Shown piece by piece: positions 1 through 5,993 of a stretch of DNA of 6,091 bases. The notes beneath the pieces were generated by a model. It made no database searches. It was given only the letters and a program-made list of their open reading frames with translations, and was not told where the DNA came from. A program made the translations under genes and the position numbers. The stretch is from Candidatus Nitrosopumilus sp. (GTDB lineage Archaea > Thermoproteota > Nitrososphaeria > Nitrososphaerales > Nitrosopumilaceae), in assembly GCA_013043295.1 (NCBI GenBank), contig JABDOO010000055.1, positions 1 through 6,091 on the forward strand. Reading direction: 5' to 3'. Positions within the stretch are counted from its first letter, which is position 1. Each line of letters opens with the position of its first letter.

Positions 1-120
1 CCTCCTCGCGTTCTGAAACCGGGGTTGCCCATAATGTAGCACACCTGGGTGAATTAGAAATCACTGGTATCATTACGATCGACTCATCCTAATCCGTCTG
101 CATGCCTGCTCTTGGGCGAT
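1..120. other. GC-rich structured segment, possible end of a non-coding RNA gene (partial)
   Basis: By hand count 61 of 120 bases are G or C, against 15 of 60 in the bases that follow. Such islands in AT-rich archaea usually mark structural RNA genes. Pairing is visible: TTGCCCA (25-31) with TGGGCGA (113-119, one G-U), TAATG (32-36) with CATTA (71-75), and GTGA (49-52) with TCAC (61-64) inside ACC (43-45)/GGT (66-68). I cannot match it to tRNA, 5S, SRP or RNase P RNA: no T-loop consensus, GGAAG SRP motif or RNase P conserved region was found on either strand. The strand is undecided. A TATA-like TTAATTAT on the minus strand near 157-164 would suit minus-strand transcription leaving the window. 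Alternative: the plus frame 3-92 is open to a TAA and reads as the end of a protein (last residues ITGIITIDSS), but 13 of its 29 sense codons end in G or C, more than seems usual for its neighbours. Confidence 0.3.
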
Positions 121-142
121 TAATCATGGAACTACTCCTACT

Positions 143-173
143 AAAAACCATTGAAGAATAATTAATAGAAAAA
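143..173 (-). terminator. possible T-tract terminator after pheT
   Basis: Downstream of the pheT stop, the minus strand carries two runs of five T (169-173 and 143-147) in an AT-rich spacer without an obvious stem. Archaeal RNA polymerase often terminates at T tracts without a hairpin, so this may end the pheS-pheT transcript. It is a weak signal in DNA of this base composition. Confidence 0.25.
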
Positions 174-187
174 TTGGATTGAATGAA

Positions 188-1834
188 TTATTTTTGATTT
201 TTGAGGATTGAATCAGATAGTGATATTTCAAATCCTACTACGGGTACACGAATTTTATAATTTTCAATAATTTTTGAATCAATTTTTCCAATTATTCCAA
301 TTGGAATCTTATCTAGAATTACTGATGCACAATGGCCATCTTCAAAAGTAGGATTGCTGATAGTTTTTGTTTCAATGTTTATTCCAAATCCAATTTTTAA
401 TGCAGATTGTAATGTAGATTTTATTTCAGTAAAGTTAGCATCTTTATGAGCACTAATTCCTGAAAAATTAATTTTTTCAGATATTGGATTCTCAAGAGTA
501 AAAACAGTTCCAGTTTCAAACATTTTTTGAGGATAAGCTTCATGAATATTTCGAGAAAGATTTTCTAACAATCCTGGAAGTATAGAATCTCTAAGAATAG
601 TATGTTCTTTACTTTTTGAATCAAGGACTGAAATAATTTTTGAAGAATCCCTATTTGTCATGTCATATAGAACTCGTTGACTAGTTAGACTAGAATTCAG
701 TGATTCTAGAAATCCTAGTCCAATCATAGTTTGATCCAATGATTTTAGCTGAATCGATATTGGATTTATTTGTCCTATAGTTTGAGATGGAGAAATTGTT
801 GGTTCAAGATTTTGAATACCATAACCCAAAGCTACTTCTTCAACTAAATCCATTGGACCAAAGATATCAAAGCGATATGGAGGAATGGTGCAAACAATGT
901 TTGTTCCTTTTGATGAGGCATCTAATCGAGATTTTTTCAAAGATGAAATAATTTTTGAAGTTGTCAAGTTTAAGCCAAGTATCTGATTAATCAATGAAGA
1001 ACTAACTATGATTTTCTTTTGTTCAAGTTTAGGGGTAGAGTTTTTTGCTCCAGATATTTTTACAGATTCCAAAGAAAAACCTGCGTTTTGTAAAATAGTT
1101 GCAACTACTGAAAGCATATCCTCAGTATCTTCTTTGTTGATTCCAGTTACCTCTACAAAGAGATTCTTCGTTTTTGTAGTAACAGTTGTGACTGCAGCAT
1201 TAATTATTGGGGGAAATGATACTGTCTTTTGGTTTTTATCTAAAATTAGAGGAACCTGAGATGACTGACCAAGTAAGAACCCATAATCTTTTCCAACATC
1301 AGTATTTGAAAGAATTTCAGAGATAGTAATCTCCTTTTCCGAATTTAATGGAATGAATTTATGATTTCTACTAGTAGTTGTGTAAATCAAAGGAAATGAA
1401 ATTTTATCCAAATCATGAATACCAATTGAAGATTTTTTTCGTTTTCTTCCAATTCCAAAATGAAGATCTTCTTGCATTGTCATTAACTGTTTGATTGTTT
1501 TATCATCAATTTTTCCATTTTTTGCAACAATGCCAGTAACAAAAGGTCTAATTTTAGATACAGTGGATTTTACACTAATTGGATATTTGTTAGATTTTTT
1601 CACATTCAGTTTTACTATTCCAGTTTTAATTCCAAGTAATCCTTGTAAACCAAGTGCAATTCCAAAATCAGTTGAATAGTCTGGTCTATTTGGACTGTAT
1701 TCAATTCTGACTAGATCTTTGTTTTCAGATTCTATATCTAATCCCAAAAAGGGTAAAGACTCTGCAATTTGTTTTTTTGTAGCTTTGCCGACTAATTTTT
1801 GAAGTCGTGAATAAGATAGTTCAACTACTGGCAT
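188..1834 (-). CDS. pheT: phenylalanyl-tRNA synthetase beta subunit
   Basis: Beta chain of the (alpha-beta)2 cytoplasmic enzyme that charges tRNA-Phe; this chain supplies structure, tRNA contacts and the editing site that removes mischarged tyrosine. From the chosen start it is 548 residues, usual for archaea and much shorter than the roughly 800-residue bacterial form, which has an extra C-terminal anticodon-binding domain. Visible parts: the N-terminal segment with SPNRPDYSTDFGIAL (47-61); the B3/4 editing region about 90-255; the B5 domain about 270-342 with PPYRFDIFGPMDLVEEVALGYG (split as PPYRFDIFGP, 318-327, then MDLVEEVALGYG, 328-339); and a catalytic-like core about 350-548. A TTG seven codons upstream keeps the frame open, but ATG at 1834 is preferred because GAGGAG lies nine bases before it. 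The start overlaps the pheS end by 10 bases, which implies co-transcription and probably translational coupling. Family assignment is secure. Confidence 0.96.
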   Translation of the reverse strand: MPVVELSYSRLQKLVGKATKKQIAESLPFLGLDIESENKDLVRIEYSPNRPDYSTDFGIALGLQGLLGIKTGIVKLNVKKSNKYPISVKSTVSKIRPFVTGIVAKNGKIDDKTIKQLMTMQEDLHFGIGRKRKKSSIGIHDLDKISFPLIYTTTSRNHKFIPLNSEKEITISEILSNTDVGKDYGFLLGQSSQVPLILDKNQKTVSFPPIINAAVTTVTTKTKNLFVEVTGINKEDTEDMLSVVATILQNAGFSLESVKISGAKNSTPKLEQKKIIVSSSLINQILGLNLTTSKIISSLKKSRLDASSKGTNIVCTIPPYRFDIFGPMDLVEEVALGYGIQNLEPTISPSQTIGQINPISIQLKSLDQTMIGLGFLESLNSSLTSQRVLYDMTNRDSSKIISVLDSKSKEHTILRDSILPGLLENLSRNIHEAYPQKMFETGTVFTLENPISEKINFSGISAHKDANFTEIKSTLQSALKIGFGINIETKTISNPTFEDGHCASVILDKIPIGIIGKIDSKIIENYKIRVPVVGFEISLSDSILKNQK

Positions 1835-3219
1835 TTTGTCGTACTCCTCAACCAACCTAGATGGTTATTGTAAAACTCTCTAACATCATCTAGATCATAT
1901 TTTAGCATAGCAATTCTTTCAATACCACCACCCCAAGCTAAAACAGGTTTATCGATTCCTAATGGCTTAGTTACTTCAGGTCTAAAAATTCCCATTCCAA
2001 ATAATTCAATCCATTTTCCCAACTTTTCATTGTACACCATTGTTTGAAGAGATGGTTCGGTGTATGGGAAAAATGTTGGCCAAAATTTTATTTTAGTAAT
2101 TCCAATTCTTTTGTAAAACTCTCTTTGTATTCCCATTAGATTTCGTAAAGATGCATCTTTTCCAACAACCACTCCTTCTATTTGATTAAATTCTACAAGG
2201 TGTTTGTAGCTGACCTTCTCGTTACGAAATACACGTCCTAGAGAGAAAATTCGTGCCTCATCTGGTTTAGTTTCAGCCAAATGCTTGATTGTAACACAAG
2301 TTGTATGAGTTCTTAGAACCATTTTTCTTGCTTCATTAATATCCCATTGATATCGCCAATTTTTTTTGTGTGATTGAGAAACTTTTTTGATTTGTTCTGG
2401 TGTTGCAATTTTTTTTGCATTTATTTTTTCTAGGTAGAATGTATCTTGTAGTTCTCTTGCAGGATGATCTTGTGGCGTAAACAATGCATCAAAATTCCAA
2501 AAACTTGATTGAGTCATGTTTCCAAGAATTTCGGAAAAACCCAGTGTAACAAAGATTTCACGAATTTCATCTATAGTATCTTTTAGAGGGTGAGTTCTTG
2601 CAACAAAAACTTCTGGAACCTTTGCTTCAACATCAATTCCCCCACTAGAATCAGAAAGTGTGATTGATTTTGCAGAATCAGATAGACTAATCTCTTTAGA
2701 TTTTGTAATATCCTCAATAATAAAATCAGGTCTTTTTAATAGTGCAGTCAAATCATCAAGGTCAGCTTTATCTTTTGATAATTTGTTTTCACCAATAAGT
2801 TTGAGAGTTTTTTCGCCGGGCAATATTGAAGGAGGATTTTTGATAGAGATTTGATCTGATGATGCTTCAACCCAATTATTTTTTCTTGCTAAACCCATTG
2901 AAGGTCCAAAAACAAATCCTAATTCTTTTTGTAAATCAGATAATTTTTTTGGACCACTCTTAAGTAAATCTAATAATCTTCTTTCAGGTAAGCCTTTTTG
3001 AAAAGATTCAATCCCATTTTTGCCTAAACTGATATTACTTGATTTTGATTCAGTAACTACTGCTAGATCTTTTAATCTTAGCCATTCAATACCTCTTCTA
3101 ATTTGATCTGGGGAAAGTTGTGTAGATTTTTCTAGCGTTTCAGGAGATTGTTTCGGGTTATCCCTAAGCGAGGTGATAATTTTTTTTTCAATTTCGTGAA
3201 AAACTTGCGACAACAGCAA
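1825..3219 (-). CDS. pheS: phenylalanyl-tRNA synthetase alpha subunit
   Basis: Catalytic chain of phenylalanyl-tRNA synthetase, a class II enzyme that activates phenylalanine with ATP and transfers it to tRNA-Phe. It has 464 residues from the outermost start, normal for archaea. Residues about 1-130 look like the winged-helix N-terminal domains; 140-205 is a polar linker. The catalytic core follows: motif 1 region from HPLKDTIDEIREIF (210-223), the family signature FTPQDHPARELQDTFYL (247-263), motif 2 with FRNEKVSYKHLVEFNQIEG (331-349), and motif 3 with the glycine-rich AWGGGIERIAML (428-439). No ATG occurs before about residue 108, so initiation must use a non-ATG codon: TTG at 3219 or TTG at 3213. 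The latter is about 26 bases from the TATA centre and would suit a leaderless mRNA; 3219 is given as the outer limit. It overlaps pheT by 10 bases downstream and diverges from trpS. Confidence 0.96.
   Translation of the reverse strand: MLLSQVFHEIEKKIITSLRDNPKQSPETLEKSTQLSPDQIRRGIEWLRLKDLAVVTESKSSNISLGKNGIESFQKGLPERRLLDLLKSGPKKLSDLQKELGFVFGPSMGLARKNNWVEASSDQISIKNPPSILPGEKTLKLIGENKLSKDKADLDDLTALLKRPDFIIEDITKSKEISLSDSAKSITLSDSSGGIDVEAKVPEVFVARTHPLKDTIDEIREIFVTLGFSEILGNMTQSSFWNFDALFTPQDHPARELQDTFYLEKINAKKIATPEQIKKVSQSHKKNWRYQWDINEARKMVLRTHTTCVTIKHLAETKPDEARIFSLGRVFRNEKVSYKHLVEFNQIEGVVVGKDASLRNLMGIQREFYKRIGITKIKFWPTFFPYTEPSLQTMVYNEKLGKWIELFGMGIFRPEVTKPLGIDKPVLAWGGGIERIAMLKYDLDDVREFYNNHLGWLRSTTKCQ
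1838..1849 (-). promoter_or_regulatory. Shine-Dalgarno site for pheT inside pheS
   Basis: On the minus strand GAGGAG lies inside the last codons of pheS and is separated by nine bases (TACGACAAA) from the ATG at 1834. This decides the pheT start over the upstream in-frame TTG at 1855, which it would otherwise follow. As an internal ribosome site in a two-gene operon it differs from the leaderless style inferred for the first genes of the transcripts here. Confidence 0.6.
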
Positions 3220-3235
3220 AGAATCTGAAAAAGAC

Positions 3236-3243
3236 TTTTTAAA
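3236..3243. promoter_or_regulatory. shared divergent TATA box of pheST and trpS
   Basis: TTTTTAAA on the plus strand reads TTTAAAAA on the minus strand, so one element can serve as an archaeal TATA box in both directions. Its centre is about 26 bases from the trpS ATG (3265) and about 26 from the pheS TTG at 3213, the usual distance from TATA box to transcription start. Both mRNAs would then begin at or near their start codon. No second TATA-like element stands out in the short gap between the genes. The inference rests on spacing only. Confidence 0.6.
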
Positions 3244-3264
3244 CCTTAACCTAAGTCAAGATGA

Positions 3265-4377
3265 ATGTCAGCTGATGACTTTATTGTAACTCCTTGGCAT
3301 GTTGAAGGCGATATTGACTATGATAAACTAGTCAAGCAATTTGGTACTGAAAAGATTACAACAGAACTACTAGAGAGAATTAAGAGGATTACAGGCGAAG
3401 ACCATTTTATGCTAAGACGAGGAATTTTCTTCTCTCATAGAGAAATGGGTAGAATTCTTGATGAGTATGAAAAAGATAACAAATTCTTTCTTTATACAGG
3501 AAGAGGCCCATCTGGACATACCCATATTGGACATTTGGTACCATGGATGTTTGCTAAATGGTTACAAGAAAAATTTGATGTTAACATGTATTTTCAGCTT
3601 ACAGATGATGAAAAATTTTTCTCAAAACCAAATCTTACTTTGGAAGAAACAAGAAAATTTGCGTATGAGAATGCATTAGATTTTATCGCTTTAGGTTTTA
3701 AACCAGAAAAAACAAAAATTATCATTAACACAAAAAATATTCAAACATTATATCCCATTGCAGCTCAAGTTGCAAAGAAAATTAATTTTTCTAACACAAA
3801 AGCGACATTTGGATTTACAAATGAGACAAATATTGGAATGATTTTTTATACATCATTACAATCAGCGCCCTGTTTTATTGAAGACAAACCAGTCTTAATT
3901 CCATTAGGGGTTGATCAAGATCCTCATTTTAGATTGACACGTGATATAGCACAAAAAATTGGAAAACAAAAACCAGCGTTAATTCACAACATAATGATTC
4001 CAGCTTTAGAAGGTCCAGGTGGAAAAATGTCAGCATCGGATGATAAGGGTACAGTTTACACAACAGATTCTCCAGAAATGGTAAAAAAGAAGATTAACAA
4101 ATATGCATTTTCAGGAGGACAACCAGATATTGAGCAGCATAGAAAACTAGGTGGAAATCCAGATATTGATGTTTCATTCCAGTATCTTAGAATATTTTTT
4201 GAGCCAGATGATGAAAAATTAAAGACAATTTATGAAGATTATAAATCTGGAAAGTTACTTTCAGGTGAGCTAAAAGCAATTTTGATTGAGAAGATAAATG
4301 CATTTCTTGCAATACATCAAGAAAATAGGGAAAAAGCCAAAAACCAGATAGACAAATTTTTGTTTGAGAATAAATGA
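3265..4377 (+). CDS. trpS: tryptophanyl-tRNA synthetase, archaeal/eukaryotic type
   Basis: Class I aminoacyl-tRNA synthetase that activates tryptophan with ATP and charges tRNA-Trp in the cytoplasm. It has 370 residues, typical for archaea and longer than the roughly 330-residue bacterial enzymes because of an N-terminal extension. The HIGH-type motif is GPSGHTHIGHL (81-91), and the second ATP-binding loop is GGKMSAS (252-258), the KMSAS form of archaeal and eukaryotic TrpRS. IPLGVDQDPHFRLTRDIA (212-229) and AFSGGQ (281-286) are also characteristic of this family. The ATG at 3265 is chosen because it follows the TATA box at the leaderless distance; an ATG at 3261 is out of frame and stops at once. 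The stop overlaps the next ATG in an ATGA, so the downstream gene is probably co-translated. The assignment is secure. Confidence 0.97.
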   Translation: MSADDFIVTPWHVEGDIDYDKLVKQFGTEKITTELLERIKRITGEDHFMLRRGIFFSHREMGRILDEYEKDNKFFLYTGRGPSGHTHIGHLVPWMFAKWLQEKFDVNMYFQLTDDEKFFSKPNLTLEETRKFAYENALDFIALGFKPEKTKIIINTKNIQTLYPIAAQVAKKINFSNTKATFGFTNETNIGMIFYTSLQSAPCFIEDKPVLIPLGVDQDPHFRLTRDIAQKIGKQKPALIHNIMIPALEGPGGKMSASDDKGTVYTTDSPEMVKKKINKYAFSGGQPDIEQHRKLGGNPDIDVSFQYLRIFFEPDDEKLKTIYEDYKSGKLLSGELKAILIEKINAFLAIHQENREKAKNQIDKFLFENK

Positions 4378-4655
4378 AAATAGAAATAATTTGTGATGAT
4401 AAATACGAGGCTCAAAAATTAGCTAGCCTTATTTTCATCAAAGATGGAAAAGAGACATACATTACAGGAATTCTAAATGTTGTAAATAATGAATTAGTGA
4501 TATCATTAAAAGACAAATCAGCACATAGTGTTTTACTCAAAGATGAAGAGAATGTAGAAAATTTTGCAGATTTTATTCAATCAGTTTTGGATAAAGAACA
4601 TACATTAATTTCAACTAGAATTATTGAACATGTTGTAGAAATAGTCAAAGAATAA
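4374..4655 (+). CDS. conserved-looking hypothetical protein, 93 aa, in operon with trpS
   Basis: Small cytoplasmic protein of unknown role, with no signal peptide or membrane segment. It begins MKIEIICDDKYEAQKLASLI and shows an alternation suggesting strand, helix, two strands and a C-terminal helix; VNNELVISLKDKSAHSVL (about 47-64) would be an exposed strand and turn. The size and the N-terminal half faintly recall Pcc1, the small KEOPS subunit of tRNA t6A formation (strand-helix start, then a strand of ELVIxLxxxS type). The C-terminal half does not fit well, so this is only a guess. The ATG shares four bases with the trpS stop (ATGA) and there is no strong ribosome site, pointing to translation coupled to trpS. 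Codon and base use match its neighbours. The gene is likely real; the function is unknown. Confidence 0.8.
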   Translation: MKIEIICDDKYEAQKLASLIFIKDGKETYITGILNVVNNELVISLKDKSAHSVLLKDEENVENFADFIQSVLDKEHTLISTRIIEHVVEIVKE

Positions 4656-4657
4656 AT

Positions 4658-4741
4658 CTATAGACCTAATACGGTATATCCAATTACAATTCCAACAACA
4701 ATAATTAGGGAAATCCCTAAGGCCTTGAAATCACTATTCAT
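4658..4741 (-). CDS. small single-pass membrane peptide, 27 aa
   Basis: The minus strand encodes 27 residues starting MNSDFKALG and ending GYTVLGL, then TAG. A short polar head carrying one lysine is followed by about 18 hydrophobic residues rich in I, V, L and G (about 8-27), enough for one membrane span, with essentially no C-terminal tail. The ATG lies about 25 bases downstream of TTTAATTATA on the same strand, the distance expected for a leaderless archaeal gene. It ends three bases from the stop of the convergent plus-strand gene (4655), so it fills the gap neatly. The function is not known; it could be a small subunit or stabiliser of a membrane complex. It is short enough to be missed by most gene callers, and chance cannot be excluded. 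Confidence 0.55.
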   Translation of the reverse strand: MNSDFKALGISLIIVVGIVIGYTVLGL

Positions 4742-4760
4742 GTATTAATTTTAAAATAAT

Positions 4761-4770
4761 TATAATTAAA
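4761..4770 (-). promoter_or_regulatory. TATA box for the 27-aa membrane peptide
   Basis: On the minus strand TTTAATTATA is centred about 25 bases before the ATG at 4741, which would put the transcription start on or next to the start codon. The surrounding intergenic DNA (4742-4803) is very AT-rich, so a chance match is possible; the spacing is the main support. Confidence 0.4.
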
Positions 4771-4803
4771 GTGTTAATAAATTCTCATTAATGGTTCTAA
4801 CAT

Positions 4804-5529
4804 CTATCTAGGAAAATATTTACTCTTTTTTGATTTAGGTTTTGATCTGTTTTCTGATCGTTTTTGTATAGGTTCCCTAATTTGATTACAATTTAAGCAA
4901 AATACCTTTAATTCTTCTCTAGCAAGATCTGGTGCTGAGATATATTTTCCCCAAGAGGCTGCATCTCCACCACGTCCAGAATTATCAGAAGTAACATTTT
5001 CAGAAATTGGACTAATTCCTAATGCTCTTTCATCATTAAAACCACAATTTGAACAAGTTTTCCCACCTAAAATTTCATATAATTTTTCCTTTATAGTTTC
5101 AAAAAATTTGTCTGAACCACCTGAAAAAAAACTCTCTTGTTTTCTCAAAAATTTATCATTTCGTGGTTTTCTAGATCTAGAATTATCTCTACTAGATTCA
5201 CGTCTAGATGAAGAACGAGGTTCTCTGTCATCTCTGGAATATCTTGAACCTCTGTCATCTCTGGAATATCTGTCATTTCCTGAATCCTGTGGTTTGTTTT
5301 GTCTGAAACAATCACTACAGTAAACAGGTTTGCTAGTTCTTGGAACAAATGGAACTGTACATTCAGTACCACAATCAGAACAAGTTACAGTGGTGGATTC
5401 ATCTCTACTATCATTTCTTGAACGTCTGTCATCTCTGGAATTTCTAAATGAACGAGAGGACTTATTATCACGTCTTGAATTTCGACCATCTGTTTTTCCA
5501 TCAGAATATTTTGATTTGTAAAGTTCCAT
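4804..5529 (-). CDS. Arg/Ser/Asp-rich zinc-ribbon protein with degenerate HNH-like C-terminal domain
   Basis: A 241-residue protein in three styles. Residues 1-46 and about 80-130 are low-complexity, packed with Arg, Ser, Asp and Asn (SRDDR, RYSRDD), probably disordered and able to bind nucleic acid. Between them, 50-74 is a CxxC-x17-CxxC zinc ribbon (C50, C53, C71, C74) with the family-typical TVPFVP and KPVYC. The C-terminal part, about 136-220, has CSNCGFNDERALGI (159-172) and CLNCN (211-215), matching the spacing and flanks of HNH-type zinc folds. The Asp-His that normally follows the first strand is replaced by SP (173-174), so nuclease activity is unlikely. A lysine-rich tail ends the protein. 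The first in-frame ATG is at 5529. I infer a nucleic-acid or ribonucleoprotein role; no catalytic function can be assigned. Confidence 0.85.
   Translation of the reverse strand: MELYKSKYSDGKTDGRNSRRDNKSSRSFRNSRDDRRSRNDSRDESTTVTCSDCGTECTVPFVPRTSKPVYCSDCFRQNKPQDSGNDRYSRDDRGSRYSRDDREPRSSSRRESSRDNSRSRKPRNDKFLRKQESFFSGGSDKFFETIKEKLYEILGGKTCSNCGFNDERALGISPISENVTSDNSGRGGDAASWGKYISAPDLAREELKVFCLNCNQIREPIQKRSENRSKPKSKKSKYFPR
5223..5271. repeat. 22-bp direct repeat, two copies, within the zinc-ribbon gene
   Basis: A 22-base word beginning CTCTGTCATCTCTGG occurs exactly at 5223-5244 and 5250-5271, a period of 27 bases or nine codons. A diverged copy lies at about 5425-5445. On the coding strand the repeats encode the SRDDR-type units of the low-complexity arms, so the arms seem to have grown by in-frame duplication. 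Confidence 0.8.
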
Positions 5530-5552
5530 TTATAGAGAATTTGGGATCAATT

Positions 5553-5563
5553 GGTTATAGATA
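5553..5563 (-). promoter_or_regulatory. possible TATA box for the zinc-ribbon gene
   Basis: The minus strand reads TATCTATAACC here, centred about 29 bases before the ATG at 5529. The transcription start would fall a few bases before the ATG, giving a very short leader. No ribosome-binding site is seen upstream of the ATG, in keeping with this. Low certainty. Confidence 0.3.
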
Positions 5564-5602
5564 CTTAGAGCTTTAATTTGTGCCTAGAAAGAAATTATAG
5601 CA

Positions 5603-5932
5603 TTAAACCAGGGATTTATCCATTTCAGTGGACATTATTTCTTGCACTTTTAGAAAATAGAGTTTTGTGGAGTAGGGCATTTCATCTATATTATTATCAA
5701 CTACAATCATAAAATATCTAACAGCCCGTTTAGAAATATCTAGATTAAATTTCATTGGAAGAACAGGATCTTGATGTACTTTGATTTTATCCTGAAGCCA
5801 TGGAGGAGCCATTTCGATTGTTTCCTTGATTATTTTATCATACCAGTATGAAAGATTTTGAGGATGTAAGCCCTGCTTTAGATTTGCAACATCAGTATCA
5901 ATTTTTTTCATCATGTGATTAATGATTGCCAT
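5603..5932 (-). CDS. hypothetical protein, about 109 aa
   Basis: I do not recognise this protein. It is a mostly helical-looking soluble chain of 109 residues from the ATG at 5932, without signal peptide, membrane span or cysteine motifs. Notable segments are LSYWYDKIIKETIEMAPPWL near the first third and AVRYFMIVVDNNIDEM in the second half; aromatic and methionine residues are frequent. An in-frame TTG at 5941 would add three residues. ATG 5932 is preferred because it is a standard start and neither choice has a clear ribosome site; two further Met codons lie six and seven codons inside. It sits 52 bases after coaD on the same strand and 73 bases before the zinc-ribbon gene. Its composition matches the neighbours and the frame is uninterrupted, which supports a real gene, probably lineage-restricted. 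Confidence 0.75.
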   Translation of the reverse strand: MAIINHMMKKIDTDVANLKQGLHPQNLSYWYDKIIKETIEMAPPWLQDKIKVHQDPVLPMKFNLDISKRAVRYFMIVVDNNIDEMPYSTKLYFLKVQEIMSTEMDKSLV

Positions 5933-5978
5933 GAGGCTCAATCAAGAAATTTTGTTTTATTCCAATAACTCAAAGTTA

Positions 5979-5993
5979 GACAAGCTACTTGTC
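5979..5993. other. perfect inverted repeat over the coaD stop codon
   Basis: GACAAG-CTA-CTTGTC is a six-base stem with a three-base loop, and the loop on the minus strand is the TAG stop of coaD. No run of T follows on the minus strand, so it is not a convincing terminator; it might stabilise the mRNA 3' end or be chance. Confidence 0.4.

Noticed and set aside
60..154. Minus-strand frame interrupted by a single TAG, which could suggest amber read-through or pyrrolysine
   Set aside because: No protein family is recognisable on either side of the TAG, pyrrolysine is not expected in this lineage, and the segment composition suits RNA better.
101..160. Plus-strand 19-codon ORF starting ATG at 101 (MPALGRLIMELLLLKTIEE)
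   Set aside because: It starts inside the GC-rich island and crosses its boundary, has no ribosome site or TATA box at a fitting distance, and reads like a chance frame.
1008..1259. Plus-strand open frame opposite pheT
   Set aside because: It lies wholly inside pheT, has no promoter or ribosome site, and its hydrophobic composition is what the antisense of this gene gives.
4742..4803. AT-rich intergenic region as a possible replication origin
   Set aside because: It is only 62 bases, with no origin-recognition-box-like repeats and no cdc6/orc1 gene nearby.
5223..5445. Regularly spaced repeats as a possible CRISPR or regulatory array
   Set aside because: Only two exact copies with a five-base gap, in frame within a gene and encoding SRDDR-like units; no unique spacers of normal length.
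5108..5521. Three extra open frames overlapping the zinc-ribbon gene on both strands
   Set aside because: They are by-products of the repetitive SR/RD coding sequence; the 4804-5529 frame has the cysteine motifs and the clean start.
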